A stretch of DNA of 64,000 nucleotides from Thermomicrobiales bacterium (GTDB taxonomy: Bacteria; Chloroflexota; Chloroflexia; Thermomicrobiales; UBA6265): assembly GCA_019637585.1 (NCBI GenBank), contig JAHBVL010000001.1, positions 310,001 through 374,000 of the forward strand, written 5' to 3'. Positions 17,083 through 26,559 of this stretch are shown here, piece by piece. Under the pieces are notes generated by a model. It was not told the DNA's origin, did not search any database, and saw only the letters and a list, made by a program, of their open reading frames with translations. Position 1 is the stretch's first letter; the number at the start of each line of letters is the position of its first letter. Position numbers and translations under genes: made by a program.

Positions 17083-18081
17083 GTGTTTAGACGACTACTG
17101 CGCTGTGTGATGCTCGGTGTGGCGACGCTCGTGCTCTCGATTGGAACCGGAGCCACGACGATTGCCCAGACGAACCCCGATTGCCTTGGGGCGGAGGATT
17201 ACCTCCACTCCATGCTCACGCTGCAGTCGGCCTACCGGTTCAGCCTTGGCGATATCTCGGAGAGTCAGGTCAACAGCTGGACGGCGGACGAGCTTCAAAC
17301 GGGGATCGAGGCCGCCACGAACCTGACCGCCGGACTCGCCACACTCACGCCACCTCCGGCGGCGGCAGAGTTTCACGAGGGGCTGAGCGCGACCTTTGGC
17401 CTCTGGCTCAGCGTTATCACCGCCATCAATGAATCGGGCATGATGGCTGCGCTTCCCTTCCTCGAAGAATTCTCGAGCGCCGGTGAGTCGATGAGCGCGT
17501 CCGCGATTGCATTCGAAGAGACCTGCCAGATCGCGTACTCGGACGATGATGGCGATGGTATTCCCGAAATCGGTCCGGGCAACCAACCAGCGCCAATCAC
17601 ATCCGCGGAGATCGATCCGAACGCACCCGTTGGCTCGTTCCAGAACCCGGTTCCGGTCGGGACACCGCAGGATGTCGGGGGCGGCTGGGAGATTACCGTC
17701 GTCGACGTCCGGCCCGACGACACCCAGGCGGTGCTCGACGAGAACCGGTTCAATGCAGAACCCATCGCTGGGCGCCAGTTCTTCGTGGCCGATGTCACGG
17801 TGCGCAACACCGGTTCGGAACCGGCCGTGTTCGACGGGAATTTCCGGCTCCGGGCAACCGGACTGGACGGCGACTACCGGGCGTTCGCTCCGGACGATCG
17901 CTGCGGCGTTGTGGCCAATGAATGGGAAGAACCGACGATCGCGCCGGGCGAGTCGGTAACCGCGGCAATCTGCTGGTCGATACCGGCCACGGAGGTCGAG
18001 GCGATCCGGCTCTACGATGTCGATGCCGTCACGGAAGCCCGTGTCTACTTCGCCCTGGCAACGCCAGACCCGAATGCCTGA
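17083..18081 (+). CDS. secreted protein with DUF4352-like C-terminal domain
   Basis: A 332-residue exported protein. Residues 1-30 form a signal peptide (hydrophobic run LGVATLVLSIGTGATTIAQ). A helical middle part includes LTPPPAAAEFHEGL, and an acidic DDDGDGIPE turn resembles a calcium-type loop. The C-terminal 140 residues have the immunoglobulin-like layout of DUF4352/Telomeric-repeat-binding-like domains: GQQFF-type RQFFVADVTVRNTG, then TIAPGESVTAAICWSIP. AGAGGAGGA lies about 9 bases before the GTG at 17083. The role is unknown; it is likely extracytoplasmic and possibly ligand-binding. Confidence 0.75.
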   Translation: MFRRLLRCVMLGVATLVLSIGTGATTIAQTNPDCLGAEDYLHSMLTLQSAYRFSLGDISESQVNSWTADELQTGIEAATNLTAGLATLTPPPAAAEFHEGLSATFGLWLSVITAINESGMMAALPFLEEFSSAGESMSASAIAFEETCQIAYSDDDGDGIPEIGPGNQPAPITSAEIDPNAPVGSFQNPVPVGTPQDVGGGWEITVVDVRPDDTQAVLDENRFNAEPIAGRQFFVADVTVRNTGSEPAVFDGNFRLRATGLDGDYRAFAPDDRCGVVANEWEEPTIAPGESVTAAICWSIPATEVEAIRLYDVDAVTEARVYFALATPDPNA

Positions 18082-18125
18082 CCGGTTTCGATCGAGCTCG
18101 AAGGACATCGTCTGAGGCGATAGGT

Positions 18126-19736
18126 ATGCCCGTTCCCGACATCGCGATTCTTGGCGCAGAAATCGAAACACTCGACCCGGACCAGCCGTCGGCGAGAGCG
18201 GTGGCATGTCGCGACGGCGTCATCCTGGCGGTTGGCGATGATGCGTCGGTGCGAAGCATCTGCGACGGCTCGACCGAGCTGATCGATGGAACCGGTATGG
18301 CGATCGTGCCGGGATTGACCGATTCCCACCTCCACCCATTCTGGGGAGCTGAAGCGACGCAGGGGGTCGATCTGTCGGATGTCTGGACCATCGCCGAGCT
18401 CAACGCCGTTCTGGCCGCGGAATGGGAACGAACCCGCGGAGAGGGTTGGATCACCGGGTGGGGGCTCCATTTCGAACCATTTCTGCCGACCGGCATCCGG
18501 GGCGACACCTTTGCCGATGCGGTTGGATCGACCCCGGTCTATCTGGGCTTTTTCGACGGTCACACCGGCGTCGCCAACCAGGCGGCGCTGGAGCGGGCCG
18601 GGGTCGACGGACCGCGCGAGTTCAGCGAAGCCGCGGCGATCGTGTGCGACGCCGATGGCCGCCCGACCGGCGAGCTGCAGGAATCGTCGGCCATGGATCT
18701 GGTGCGCGACGCCATGCCAGAACCGACCGACGCCGAACGCTATCGCTGGTATGTCGACGCGATTCGGGAGCTGAACCGGAGCGGATTGACCGGTATCCAC
18801 GGCATGGACGGCACCCCGGAGTCGTACGATCTGCTACGGCAGCTGGAAGCGGCCGGCGACCTGACGGTGCGCATGATCATGCCGCTCTGGCAGCGCCCCG
18901 AGACGACGTTCGACGAGATGCGCGCTCAGCTTCCCTTGCGTTTCGAAGCGGGACGCCGTTGGCGGGGCGGCGTCGCGAAATTCTTCATCGACGGTGTCAT
19001 CGAATCGGGCACCGCCTGGCTGGTGGAACCCGATCTGAAGGGAGAAGGGCGGCATCCGTTCTGGCCCGATCCCGAGAAGTACCGGGAAGCGGTGCGCCTC
19101 TTCGCCGGCGCCGGATTTCAATGCAGCACGCATGCGGTTGGCGACGGCGCGGTGCGATACGCCCTCGATGCCTACGAAGCGGCGGGCGCCGCCGATGGAA
19201 TCCGGCACCGGATCGAGCATATCGAGCAGCTCACCGATGTGGATCTGCCACGGTTCGCCCAGCTGGGTGTGGTGGCGTCGATGCAACCACTGCACATGCA
19301 CGCATTCGAGCCCGATTTCTCCGATGGATGGCAATCGCGGTTCGAACCGGAGCGTTTGGCCAAGACTTTCCGCACCGGCGACTTGCTGCGATCGGGGGCG
19401 ACGCTGGCGCTTGGCTCCGACTGGATGGTGGCTCCATTCGATCCGCGTCTGGGTATGGCCTGGGCACGATTGCGGCGCCGGCCCGGTCATCCGGAGCGGC
19501 CGCCGATTCTGCCGGATCAGCGATTGACCGCGTTGCAGGCGTTGCAGGGATACACCACCAGCGCGGCGCTCACCGTGTCGGAAGAGGCGATATCCGGGCG
19601 GATCGCGCCCGGTCTTCGTGCCGACCTGACCGCCTTCGCCGCCAATCCACTACGAGTCGACGGAGACACGCTGGCCGGCCTGCCGGTTCTGATGACGGTG
19701 GTCGACGGGGAGATCGTCTACCGGGCGGACGATTGA
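18126..19736 (+). CDS. YtcJ-type amidohydrolase (amidohydrolase 3)
   Basis: A 536-residue metal-dependent hydrolase of the amidohydrolase_3 group. N-terminal beta domain residues and VPGLTDSHLHPF provide the HxH site. FDGHTGVANQAAL, STHAVGDGAV, IEHIEQL and ALGSDWMVAPFDPRLG supply further His and Asp ligands. The C-terminal segment SGRIAPGLRADLTAF completes the small beta domain. The start is ATG 18126, 44 bases after the preceding gene. Family members hydrolyse N-substituted amides or formamides, but the natural substrate is uncertain. No signal peptide is seen. Confidence 0.9.
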   Translation: MPVPDIAILGAEIETLDPDQPSARAVACRDGVILAVGDDASVRSICDGSTELIDGTGMAIVPGLTDSHLHPFWGAEATQGVDLSDVWTIAELNAVLAAEWERTRGEGWITGWGLHFEPFLPTGIRGDTFADAVGSTPVYLGFFDGHTGVANQAALERAGVDGPREFSEAAAIVCDADGRPTGELQESSAMDLVRDAMPEPTDAERYRWYVDAIRELNRSGLTGIHGMDGTPESYDLLRQLEAAGDLTVRMIMPLWQRPETTFDEMRAQLPLRFEAGRRWRGGVAKFFIDGVIESGTAWLVEPDLKGEGRHPFWPDPEKYREAVRLFAGAGFQCSTHAVGDGAVRYALDAYEAAGAADGIRHRIEHIEQLTDVDLPRFAQLGVVASMQPLHMHAFEPDFSDGWQSRFEPERLAKTFRTGDLLRSGATLALGSDWMVAPFDPRLGMAWARLRRRPGHPERPPILPDQRLTALQALQGYTTSAALTVSEEAISGRIAPGLRADLTAFAANPLRVDGDTLAGLPVLMTVVDGEIVYRADD

Positions 19737-19742
19737 CCCTTC

Positions 19743-21062
19743 TTAGGCGGCCCCGGCCAGAATGGCGGACTTGGCCAGAGCGAACTCCTCATCGGTCAGC
19801 AGTCCCCTGGCATTGAGCTCCGCAACCTGCTGAAGACTCTGGCTCAACGCCGGGCTCGCTGCCGCTTCCGGCGCGGCAGCGCGCGGTGCCCGGTTCAGCA
19901 CTGCCTCAGGCACCGGATTGGCTCGCCGAATAAGCACCAGTCCGGCCAGACCAATCATCACCAGGGTGATCACCCATCCGAAATCAGTCCAGTTTTGCAG
20001 AAAGAGGATGGCGGCGACTATCGCCATCCAGATGCCGCTCGCCGCCACCCGGTTGCCGGCAACCGCGTTCTCCAACCTGCCTAGCACCGGCCAGCGGACG
20101 TAGAGCGACCGGTCCATGTCTTCCTGAGAGGCGAACGCCAGGCTGTGCCGCAGTTTGAGGTAGATCGCTCCGGAAACCAGGAGTCCGATCAGACCGGTGA
20201 TCCGCAGACCCCAGCGCAGGTAGTGCAGGAGGGTGTCGAACAGAATGCGGGCGGCTTCCTTGTCGATACCGGCGCTGAGATGTCCCAGGTAGTACCAGCG
20301 GGCCACGATGATGAAGAGGAGCACGACGATCATGGACAATGCCAGACCAAGACCAGCAACCATGAATGCCACGAGACGATGGGGAGAGAGGAGCACGTAG
20401 CCCAGCAGCGACAGCACAGCGACGATGGAGAGCAACACAGCGGCGTCATTGAGCCGCTGCGTGACGACCTGCAGCTCGGCCAGCGTGGCGGACTCGAAGA
20501 CGACAAAGGTGAGATCCTGAGACGGCAGATTGATGGGGATGCCTCGGGCGGCCAGATCGTTCAGCACCACCTGGATAATCGGCGTCAGGTCGAGAGAGAT
20601 CCGGCCGTCGGCACTGTTGTAGAGATTCGAGTTTCCCCCGGTGATGAGCGCTTCGAATCCGGCGTGGGTTGTGCGGGCAGTCGTTTCCCAGACGGCCGGA
20701 AAGCGCGGGGAATGGACGAACGATGTCACAATCGTGTCGATGGCCGCGGCGGCGGCGATCGGCACAAGAGCGCCGACCACCGCATCGCCACCCGGGAGGA
20801 GGTTGCTCGAAGTCACCTGCGCCGTGAGAATCGAGGTGACCTGATTGGCGATAGTGTCCTGAAAGGCCGGATCTTCGGCCAATGGGGCCACCGTTCGAAC
20901 GAAGGCGTCGGTATCGAGCACCTGATTGCGGGCCCAGACAGCCGGAACGGCGAGTCCCGCGCTGACCATGAAGATGACGAGGAGCGCGGTCGCCAGATGT
21001 TTGCGCCAGGGAACAGGTGAAGCGCCCGCAGGATCTGCACTGTCTGGTCTCTGGCTGCCCAT
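19743..21062 (-). CDS. multi-pass membrane protein with C-terminal SHOCT domain
   Basis: A 439-residue membrane protein. TM1 (about residues 22-42) is followed by a long outside domain, then further TM helices between about 205 and 385. The last 30 residues (VAELNARGLLTDEEFALAKSAIL) form a SHOCT domain, a short oligomerisation motif. AGGAGG lies 8 bases before ATG 21062. The function is unknown. The outside loop with NQVTSILT-type amphipathic helices resembles actinobacterial and chloroflexal proteins annotated only as membrane proteins. It converges on the YtcJ-type gene with a 6-base gap. Confidence 0.8.
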   Translation of the reverse strand: MGSQRPDSADPAGASPVPWRKHLATALLVIFMVSAGLAVPAVWARNQVLDTDAFVRTVAPLAEDPAFQDTIANQVTSILTAQVTSSNLLPGGDAVVGALVPIAAAAAIDTIVTSFVHSPRFPAVWETTARTTHAGFEALITGGNSNLYNSADGRISLDLTPIIQVVLNDLAARGIPINLPSQDLTFVVFESATLAELQVVTQRLNDAAVLLSIVAVLSLLGYVLLSPHRLVAFMVAGLGLALSMIVVLLFIIVARWYYLGHLSAGIDKEAARILFDTLLHYLRWGLRITGLIGLLVSGAIYLKLRHSLAFASQEDMDRSLYVRWPVLGRLENAVAGNRVAASGIWMAIVAAILFLQNWTDFGWVITLVMIGLAGLVLIRRANPVPEAVLNRAPRAAAPEAAASPALSQSLQQVAELNARGLLTDEEFALAKSAILAGAA

Positions 21063-21222
21063 CACTTGCGCCTCCTGTTGCGGATCATGGTCATGTTTCT
21101 GGTAAACGAACACATTCACTGACGTGGAGTGTACCAGCGAACGTTCGCGATGCTATACGCCTTTTGGAGGGAAACTCGAGAGGATTGCTCGAGCCCCCTG
21201 GAAGCGGGGAGAGGATGGTCAA

Positions 21223-22236
21223 GTGAGCGTTCGTCTGGTGGTCCTGATTACCGACTATGCGTGGCCCAGTCTGGATATCGAGCGAAGCATGCTCGAATCA
21301 GCCGGGATCGAGATGCGTGTCGCCGAACGACGTGATGAAGCCGAGCTCGCCGAGCTCGTTCCGGAAGCCGACGCGATTCTGTCGTGCTGGCGGCTCCTTC
21401 CGTCTCACGTTCTCGATCTGGCGGAACGGTGCCAGCTGATCTCCAAGTTTGGGACAGGCATCGACAACATCGCCGTCGACCGCGCGACCGAGCTTGGCAT
21501 CATCATTGCCAACGTTCCCGATTTCTGCCTGGATGAAGTCTCCGATCACGCCATGGCGCTCCTGTTGTCATGTGCGCGCCGTATCGTCCCCTTTGTGGAG
21601 GAAACCAGAGCCGGTGCGTGGAATCCGCGCAACGCCCACGCCTTGCGCCGGGTCAGGGGAAGAACGCTGACCGTTATCGGCTATGGCGCGATCGCCCGCA
21701 CGCTGATTCCCAAAGCGCGGGCTTTCGGGTTGGAGGTCATCGTCTACACGCCCAGACTCGCGCCGGGAACGATCGAGCCGGGCGTGGTGGCGACAAATGA
21801 TCTGCATGGAGCACTGGAGTCAGCCGACTACGTGAGCATCCATGCTCCGGCGACGGACGAAACGCGCCATCTCATCGACGGAGATGCACTGGCGGCGATG
21901 AAGCCAACGGCCTGGCTGATCAACACCTCACGCGGAGCGCTGGTGGACGAAACAGCGCTGGTGCAGGCATTGCGATCGCACCAGATCGCCGGAGCAGCGC
22001 TCGACGTCCTGGCTACCGAGCCACCAGCCGCGGACAACCCGCTTCTTTCCATGCCGAATGTCCTGGTCACCCCGCATGCGGCGTTTTCGTCGCAGGACGC
22101 CCTGGAAGACTTGCAACGAAAGGCTGCGAGCCGCGTTGTGGAGTGGTCGCGAGGTCTGCTGCCGGGGAACATCGTCAACCCGAGCGTGCTGGAATCGGCG
22201 GCACTGCGATTCCGGGCGGGATCACAGGGAGCATGA
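21223..22236 (+). CDS. D-2-hydroxyacid dehydrogenase (CtBP/SerA-like)
   Basis: A 337-residue NAD-dependent dehydrogenase. The catalytic domain has SKFGTGIDNIAVDRATELGI. The Rossmann domain has the cofactor loop TLTVIGYGAIARTL. The catalytic residues are expected in NTSRGALVDE (Arg), LATEPP (Glu) and VLVTPHAAFSS (His). This matches the C-terminal-binding-protein-like group of phosphoglycerate or hydroxypyruvate dehydrogenases. GGGAGAGGA precedes the GTG at 21223. It has no ACT domain, so it is unlikely to be the serine-feedback-regulated SerA. Confidence 0.9.
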   Translation: MSVRLVVLITDYAWPSLDIERSMLESAGIEMRVAERRDEAELAELVPEADAILSCWRLLPSHVLDLAERCQLISKFGTGIDNIAVDRATELGIIIANVPDFCLDEVSDHAMALLLSCARRIVPFVEETRAGAWNPRNAHALRRVRGRTLTVIGYGAIARTLIPKARAFGLEVIVYTPRLAPGTIEPGVVATNDLHGALESADYVSIHAPATDETRHLIDGDALAAMKPTAWLINTSRGALVDETALVQALRSHQIAGAALDVLATEPPAADNPLLSMPNVLVTPHAAFSSQDALEDLQRKAASRVVEWSRGLLPGNIVNPSVLESAALRFRAGSQGA

Positions 22237-22380
22237 TCGAAAACCGAGCACCGGCGCCGCCTCTTTTCCGATCAGCAATGCGATATGAGTTGCCATAAAA
22301 CACGCCTCCGCCTGGTGACTTGTGAGATACTGTCTGGCTGACTTCTGCCGCCGGGTAGAGGCAGTGTTGACAGAGGCACT

Positions 22381-23280
22381 GTGACCGACCAACTCGCCTA
22401 CACACCACTTCCCGAAGATATCGAGCTCTCCGATCTCCTGATTCAGCTGCGTCAATCCCGCACGCTTCTGGAACAGCGCGATCAGGAACGATCGGAGCTG
22501 GAGCTGGCGCTTGGCCAGTTTGCCAACCAGGTTCGGTCGCGAGTCGGGGACATGAAAGAAGAGATCCGGGCCCACCGCGCTCGCCTCGAACAGATCCGTG
22601 AGCGTCTGCAACGCCTCAAAGCCGATCCGGAGGCGGCTCCGGCCGATGTCGAACGGAGCCTGGAGGAAGAGGAAGAAGAACAGATGATGGAGGACCCCGA
22701 TCCCCAGGCGGGGTTTCAGGGGCGGCCGAATGGCGCGCCGGGCGGTCTCTACGACGGCGGCAAGGCCATTTCCAAACAGGCGATGGAAGAGATCATCCGG
22801 GTCTATCGCCTGCTGGCCAAACGCCATCACCCCGATCTGGCCACGACGGCTGAAGAGCGGGAGCGCCGGACCGAGCTGATGCTCCGAATCAATATTGCCT
22901 ACCGCGACCAGAATCTGGCTGCACTGCAATCGCTCTTGCTCGAAGTGCACAACGACCTGCCGCTGACCCAGATCGACCTGACGCGGCAGCGCATCTCCTG
23001 GACGAAGCACGAGCTGGCCCGCCTGAACAAGGAGATTCGTCTCGTCGAGCGTCGCATCAGCGCGTTGCTGATGTCGGAAACCCATACCCTCTGGCGAGCT
23101 GAGCTGGAAACGCAACATGCGCTGGACGATCTGGAGCGGCGCACCCGGGAACGGCTCCAGCGCGAGCGAGATCGGTTGACTGAGGCGTCCTCCGAATACG
23201 CCCGCGTCGCGGCCCGGCGGCAGGTCATGCTTCGGCGAGCCGCTTCCCGCGCCACCGCCGGCGCATCTCCCGGCGAGTAA
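22381..23280 (+). CDS. coiled-coil protein with an internal J-like domain
   Basis: A 299-residue soluble protein. Residues about 20-80 and 190-290 are long charged coiled coils. In between, IIRVYRLLAKRHHPDLATTAEER (around 138-160) has the helix II-HPD-helix III pattern of a J-domain, with HPD at 150-152. The acidic run LEEEEEEQMMEDPDP separates the first coil from it. J-domains stimulate Hsp70 ATPase, so a co-chaperone or scaffold role is possible. There is no zinc finger or C-terminal substrate domain as in DnaJ. The start is GTG 22381 and the ribosome site is weak. It has no clear operon partner. Confidence 0.75.
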   Translation: MTDQLAYTPLPEDIELSDLLIQLRQSRTLLEQRDQERSELELALGQFANQVRSRVGDMKEEIRAHRARLEQIRERLQRLKADPEAAPADVERSLEEEEEEQMMEDPDPQAGFQGRPNGAPGGLYDGGKAISKQAMEEIIRVYRLLAKRHHPDLATTAEERERRTELMLRINIAYRDQNLAALQSLLLEVHNDLPLTQIDLTRQRISWTKHELARLNKEIRLVERRISALLMSETHTLWRAELETQHALDDLERRTRERLQRERDRLTEASSEYARVAARRQVMLRRAASRATAGASPGE

Positions 23281-23318
23281 GTAACGCGTCACCGATACCA
23301 AGAGCCTGCACAAAAGAC

Positions 23319-23618
23319 TCAGTGGAAGGCGGCTTTGATTCCGACGATCAGGGCGCCGATGACCACAAGCACCAACCCACTGCCAACTTGTCTGATCAGC
23401 GATCCGCCAAGCATTCTACCGACAGCGAATCCGTAGCCGAAGAGAAGGATGAAAGCGGCGGCAGACGCGAGCTGCAGCGCCGTTTCATGCCCGATGAGGC
23501 CCACCACCGCCAGCAAGACGACGAGGGTCGGCACTTGCGAGCCGATGAGAACCGGCGCGACGTCGTGCAGGATCTCGCTCACCTCGTCCCAGCTGAGCGA
23601 GTGATCTCTGGCCAGCAT
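23319..23618 (-). CDS. small membrane protein, possibly an N-terminally truncated remnant
   Basis: About 99 residues from ATG 23618 (open upstream to 23687). A short soluble helix (LSWDEVSEILHDVAPVLIGSQ) is followed by hydrophobic segments VPTLVVLLAVVGLIGH, LASAAAFILLFGYGFAVG and GSGLVLVVIGALIVGI, so three membrane helices are likely. It reads like the C-terminal part of a larger membrane protein, but I cannot name the family. It is head-to-head with an incomplete LuxR gene whose ATG lies 8 bases away on the other strand. Confidence 0.55.
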   Translation of the reverse strand: MLARDHSLSWDEVSEILHDVAPVLIGSQVPTLVVLLAVVGLIGHETALQLASAAAFILLFGYGFAVGRMLGGSLIRQVGSGLVLVVIGALIVGIKAAFH

Positions 23619-23629
23619 CGCCGCGATGC
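23613..23629. repeat. palindrome at head-to-head gene junction
   Basis: AGCATCGC and GCGATGCT are perfect 8-base arms around one central C. The palindrome contains the ATG of the leftward membrane-protein frame and that of the rightward LuxR frame. It could be an operator or a rearrangement breakpoint; nothing else in the sequence decides between these. Confidence 0.45.
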
Positions 23630-25554
23630 TTTCCGACGAGGGCTGGCCGGTGGCCATCCGGCTCGGCATCGATGAGGCATTGCGCACCAGATCGGCGAAC
23701 GGAAACGCTGCCGGGCGGTATCAGGTGTCGCTGAACGAGTATGTCGCCGAAGCAATACTGGGCGCCATACCGGACCGGCTCTCCGATTTCGTGCTCCGGG
23801 CCACGGCGCACGACGCCATCGATCCAGCGCTGGCCACGGTGCTGTGGGGCGATGCCGGGGGCGCAAGTCTGCTGAGCGACTGCGTCGCCTATGGCCTGCC
23901 GCTTAATCGCGCTGACACAGATTCGCCAACCTGGAGATGGAATCCGGCTTTCGCCGCGCAGACCCGTCGCATCCTCGCCGCGCGCGATCCGCAGCTGGCG
24001 ATCGAGTCGGCTGTTCTGGCCGCCAACGGCTTGCGCTCAACAGCGCCTTCCGCCGCCGCCGGTCTGGCCCTGGAAGGCCAGGCCCCGCAGCTGGCGTTCG
24101 AGATCATCGAGGAATACTGGATTCTGTGGCTGCTGGAAGATCGGGTGACATCGCTCGATCGGCTCTGCCGGCGTTTGCCGCTTCCCTGGAGCGAACGGCC
24201 CGACACGTTGCTGATTCGAGCCTGTTGCAGCCAGCGATCCCGTCAGGAAGAGGAGGCGAGCCGCCTCCGAGCGAGAGCGCAGCAACGATCTGGGCTGCTC
24301 GGCCAGAGCGAACGAGACCGATTCGACGTCCTCCACACCTATGCGGAACTGCTGCTGGCGACCGGCGACGACGCATTGGATCGAGCCAGCAAGCGGGCCG
24401 TGGCAATTCTCGATCAGCAGAGCAATGAGCGACCGGCGCTCCACGCCTCGGTCCTTTTTCTGGCCGGTTTTGCCGAAATGCGCCTGCGACGCGACGGCAG
24501 GCTGGCCGTGTCCCTTCTCCAAGACGCGGCATCGATCTATCTGGCCAATGGCATGGAAGCGTTGGGTCACCGGGCCACTGCCTACGCTGCGTTCGTCCAC
24601 GCCTATCACGGCGAGTTCAACGACGCCGTGCGGACTGTTGCGCCGGGCACCGCCGTCGCCGCATTTGGTGGGAAAGAGATCAACGGCGCCATCTGGCTCG
24701 CCCGGGGATGGGTCGCCTACTGGCGCAACGATCTCGATGCCGCCGAATCGTCGCTGCGTCTGGCGGCCGAAGCGCTGGATGAACCACCGGCAGGACCATC
24801 GACCGCGCTCCAGTTCCTGGTGCTGACCGCCGCCGCTCGCGGCCACTCCGCTGATCTCTCCCGGGCGATCGATGACCTGAACCGGATCGCTCCAGACGGG
24901 GCATACGGGATTCCCTGGGAATCGATCAGGCGAACCGTGGCGGCGCTCATCGCCGAACGGCGTGGCGATCTTCCCGGCGCCCGGGAACTGGCCCGCACGG
25001 CATCGACTGGCGAACATGTACCGATCAATGCCGTGCTCCTGGCGGCACTCCACCGGCGGCTTGGCGACCACGCCCGCGCCCGCCGGTGTCTCGCCGACGC
25101 GGGAGTCGCGGCGATGCCCTATACCCGGGCTCATGCGGCGGTCGTCGAAGCGCTCCTCTCTCTCGACGAGGGTCGCCGCGATGAAGCGCATCTGGCGCTG
25201 GAGCGAGCGCTCGATTGCGCCGCCCCAGAAGGAGTGCGCCGGTGCTTCGCCGAGAACGCCGCCGACCTGCGGCCACTGCTCGAGGAGCACAGCATTTGGG
25301 GAACCAGTCACGAAGCGCTGGTTCTGGACCTCCTGCACGATTCCGGTTCGCCGCCTGTCGATTTCGGGTTGTCCCCGCGTGAACTGGAGATTCTCCGGTT
25401 CATGCGAACCAGGATTACAGCTGCGGAGATGGCCGAGGCGCTGTACATCTCGATCGCCACCGTCAAAACCCACCAGCGATCGATCTACCGCAAACTGGGC
25501 GTCAGAAACCGTCGCGAAGCCCTGATCGCCGCTCTCACCAGCGGATTGATCTGA
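23626..25554 (+). CDS. LuxR-family regulator of MalT type lacking the NTPase domain
   Basis: A 642-residue protein that starts at DEGWPVAIRLG, the element that normally ends the STAND ATPase core of MalT-like activators. No Walker A motif is present in this frame or upstream, where a TGA blocks it at 23602. The rest is intact: a winged-helix region (YQVSLNEYVAEAILGAIPD), a long TPR-like helical array, and a C-terminal LuxR helix-turn-helix (LSPRELEILRFMRT to ATVKTHQRSIYRKLGV). It is therefore N-terminally decapitated, and may be a remnant or a free TPR-HTH regulator. Confidence 0.8.
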   Translation: MLSDEGWPVAIRLGIDEALRTRSANGNAAGRYQVSLNEYVAEAILGAIPDRLSDFVLRATAHDAIDPALATVLWGDAGGASLLSDCVAYGLPLNRADTDSPTWRWNPAFAAQTRRILAARDPQLAIESAVLAANGLRSTAPSAAAGLALEGQAPQLAFEIIEEYWILWLLEDRVTSLDRLCRRLPLPWSERPDTLLIRACCSQRSRQEEEASRLRARAQQRSGLLGQSERDRFDVLHTYAELLLATGDDALDRASKRAVAILDQQSNERPALHASVLFLAGFAEMRLRRDGRLAVSLLQDAASIYLANGMEALGHRATAYAAFVHAYHGEFNDAVRTVAPGTAVAAFGGKEINGAIWLARGWVAYWRNDLDAAESSLRLAAEALDEPPAGPSTALQFLVLTAAARGHSADLSRAIDDLNRIAPDGAYGIPWESIRRTVAALIAERRGDLPGARELARTASTGEHVPINAVLLAALHRRLGDHARARRCLADAGVAAMPYTRAHAAVVEALLSLDEGRRDEAHLALERALDCAAPEGVRRCFAENAADLRPLLEEHSIWGTSHEALVLDLLHDSGSPPVDFGLSPRELEILRFMRTRITAAEMAEALYISIATVKTHQRSIYRKLGVRNRREALIAALTSGLI

Positions 25555-25580
25555 CAACGCCATTCTTGCCTGTGGTGAGG

Positions 25581-25599
25581 ATCATCCCCAAAGGATGAT
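25581..25599 (+). terminator. weak hairpin after the LuxR gene
   Basis: ATCATCC (25581-25587) and GGATGAT (25593-25599) form a 7-bp stem with a 5-base loop, followed by TTTCG. It lies 26 bases after the LuxR stop. The T-run is short, so this is a modest candidate. Confidence 0.35.
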
Positions 25600-25725
25600 T
25601 TCGTCGCGATGCCATAGACGGACACCCTCTTCGTTCGTACCATCACAGTCGGATGTTGATCGCCACCGCAAGGTGCGGTTGCTCGACCCACCCGGATATC
25701 GAAAACCAGGCGAGGAACGCAACAC

Positions 25726-26469
25726 ATGGCGGCCGGTCACGATCTGCTTCTGCTGAGCAATTCTTCGGTTCATGGCAGGGGGTATCTCGAACATGCCATG
25801 CCGGCGATCGAGGGCTTCCTGAATGGCCGCAAAACGATCGCATTCGCTCCCTTCGCGCTTTTCGACCGCGACGGCTACACCGGGCGCGTGCAGCATGCGC
25901 TCGCTCCCCTCGGCGTTACCGTGACCGGCCTCCATACCGTCGATGATCCGGTCGCTGCGGTTCGGGCGTCGGATGTGCTCTTTGTCGGCGGCGGCAACAG
26001 TTTTCGCTTGCTGAAGAACCTTCAGGAGCGCCAGCTTCTCGAACCGGTCCGGGCGCTCGTCGAAGCGGGACAGCTGGCATACATGGGTTCGAGCGCCGGC
26101 ACGAACATGGCCTGCCCCTCCCTGCGGACGACGAACGACATGCCGATTGTGCAGCCGGCATCGTTCGAATCGCTCGGGCTGATCCCCTTCCAGATCAATC
26201 CACACTATCTCGATCCCGACCCAGCTTCGAAGCACATGGGGGAAACGCGCGAACAGCGCATTTCCCAGTTCCATGAAGAAAACGATGTGGCGGTGCTGGG
26301 CGTGCGAGAGGGCGCCTGGCTGCGACGTCAGGGTGATCAGCTGACGCTGGGCGGCACAACCGGCGCCCGCTTGATGCGGCGCGGACAGGAGGCGGTCGAG
26401 TACGCCGGGGGAGACGATCTCTCGTTTCTCCTGTCGCTCGATCCCAGATTCGATTCGTCAATCAGCTGA
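25726..26469 (+). CDS. pepE: dipeptidase E (peptidase S51)
   Basis: A 247-residue cytoplasmic peptidase of the S51 family that cleaves dipeptides with N-terminal aspartate. The nucleophile is Ser123 in YMGSSAGTNMAC. Asp138 in TTNDMPIV and His160 in FQINPHYLDP complete the Ser-His-Asp set known from Salmonella PepE. VLFVGGGNSFRLL contributes the oxyanion region. The length matches the family. It sits alone between the LuxR and Dcu genes. The latter imports C4-dicarboxylates, so both may feed aspartate/fumarate metabolism. Confidence 0.93.
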   Translation: MAAGHDLLLLSNSSVHGRGYLEHAMPAIEGFLNGRKTIAFAPFALFDRDGYTGRVQHALAPLGVTVTGLHTVDDPVAAVRASDVLFVGGGNSFRLLKNLQERQLLEPVRALVEAGQLAYMGSSAGTNMACPSLRTTNDMPIVQPASFESLGLIPFQINPHYLDPDPASKHMGETREQRISQFHEENDVAVLGVREGAWLRRQGDQLTLGGTTGARLMRRGQEAVEYAGGDDLSFLLSLDPRFDSSIS

Positions 26470-26559
26470 GGAGACCGGCAGAAGCGTCCCAGTTCCAATT
26501 TCGGCGATTTGCGGTCGCCTTCACAGTGTGGGCAAGGGTAGGGGTACGGAGGGAGACGG

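Noticed and set aside
24037-25563. 508-residue leftward open frame
   Set aside because: Antisense of the LuxR/TPR gene; no recognisable domain.
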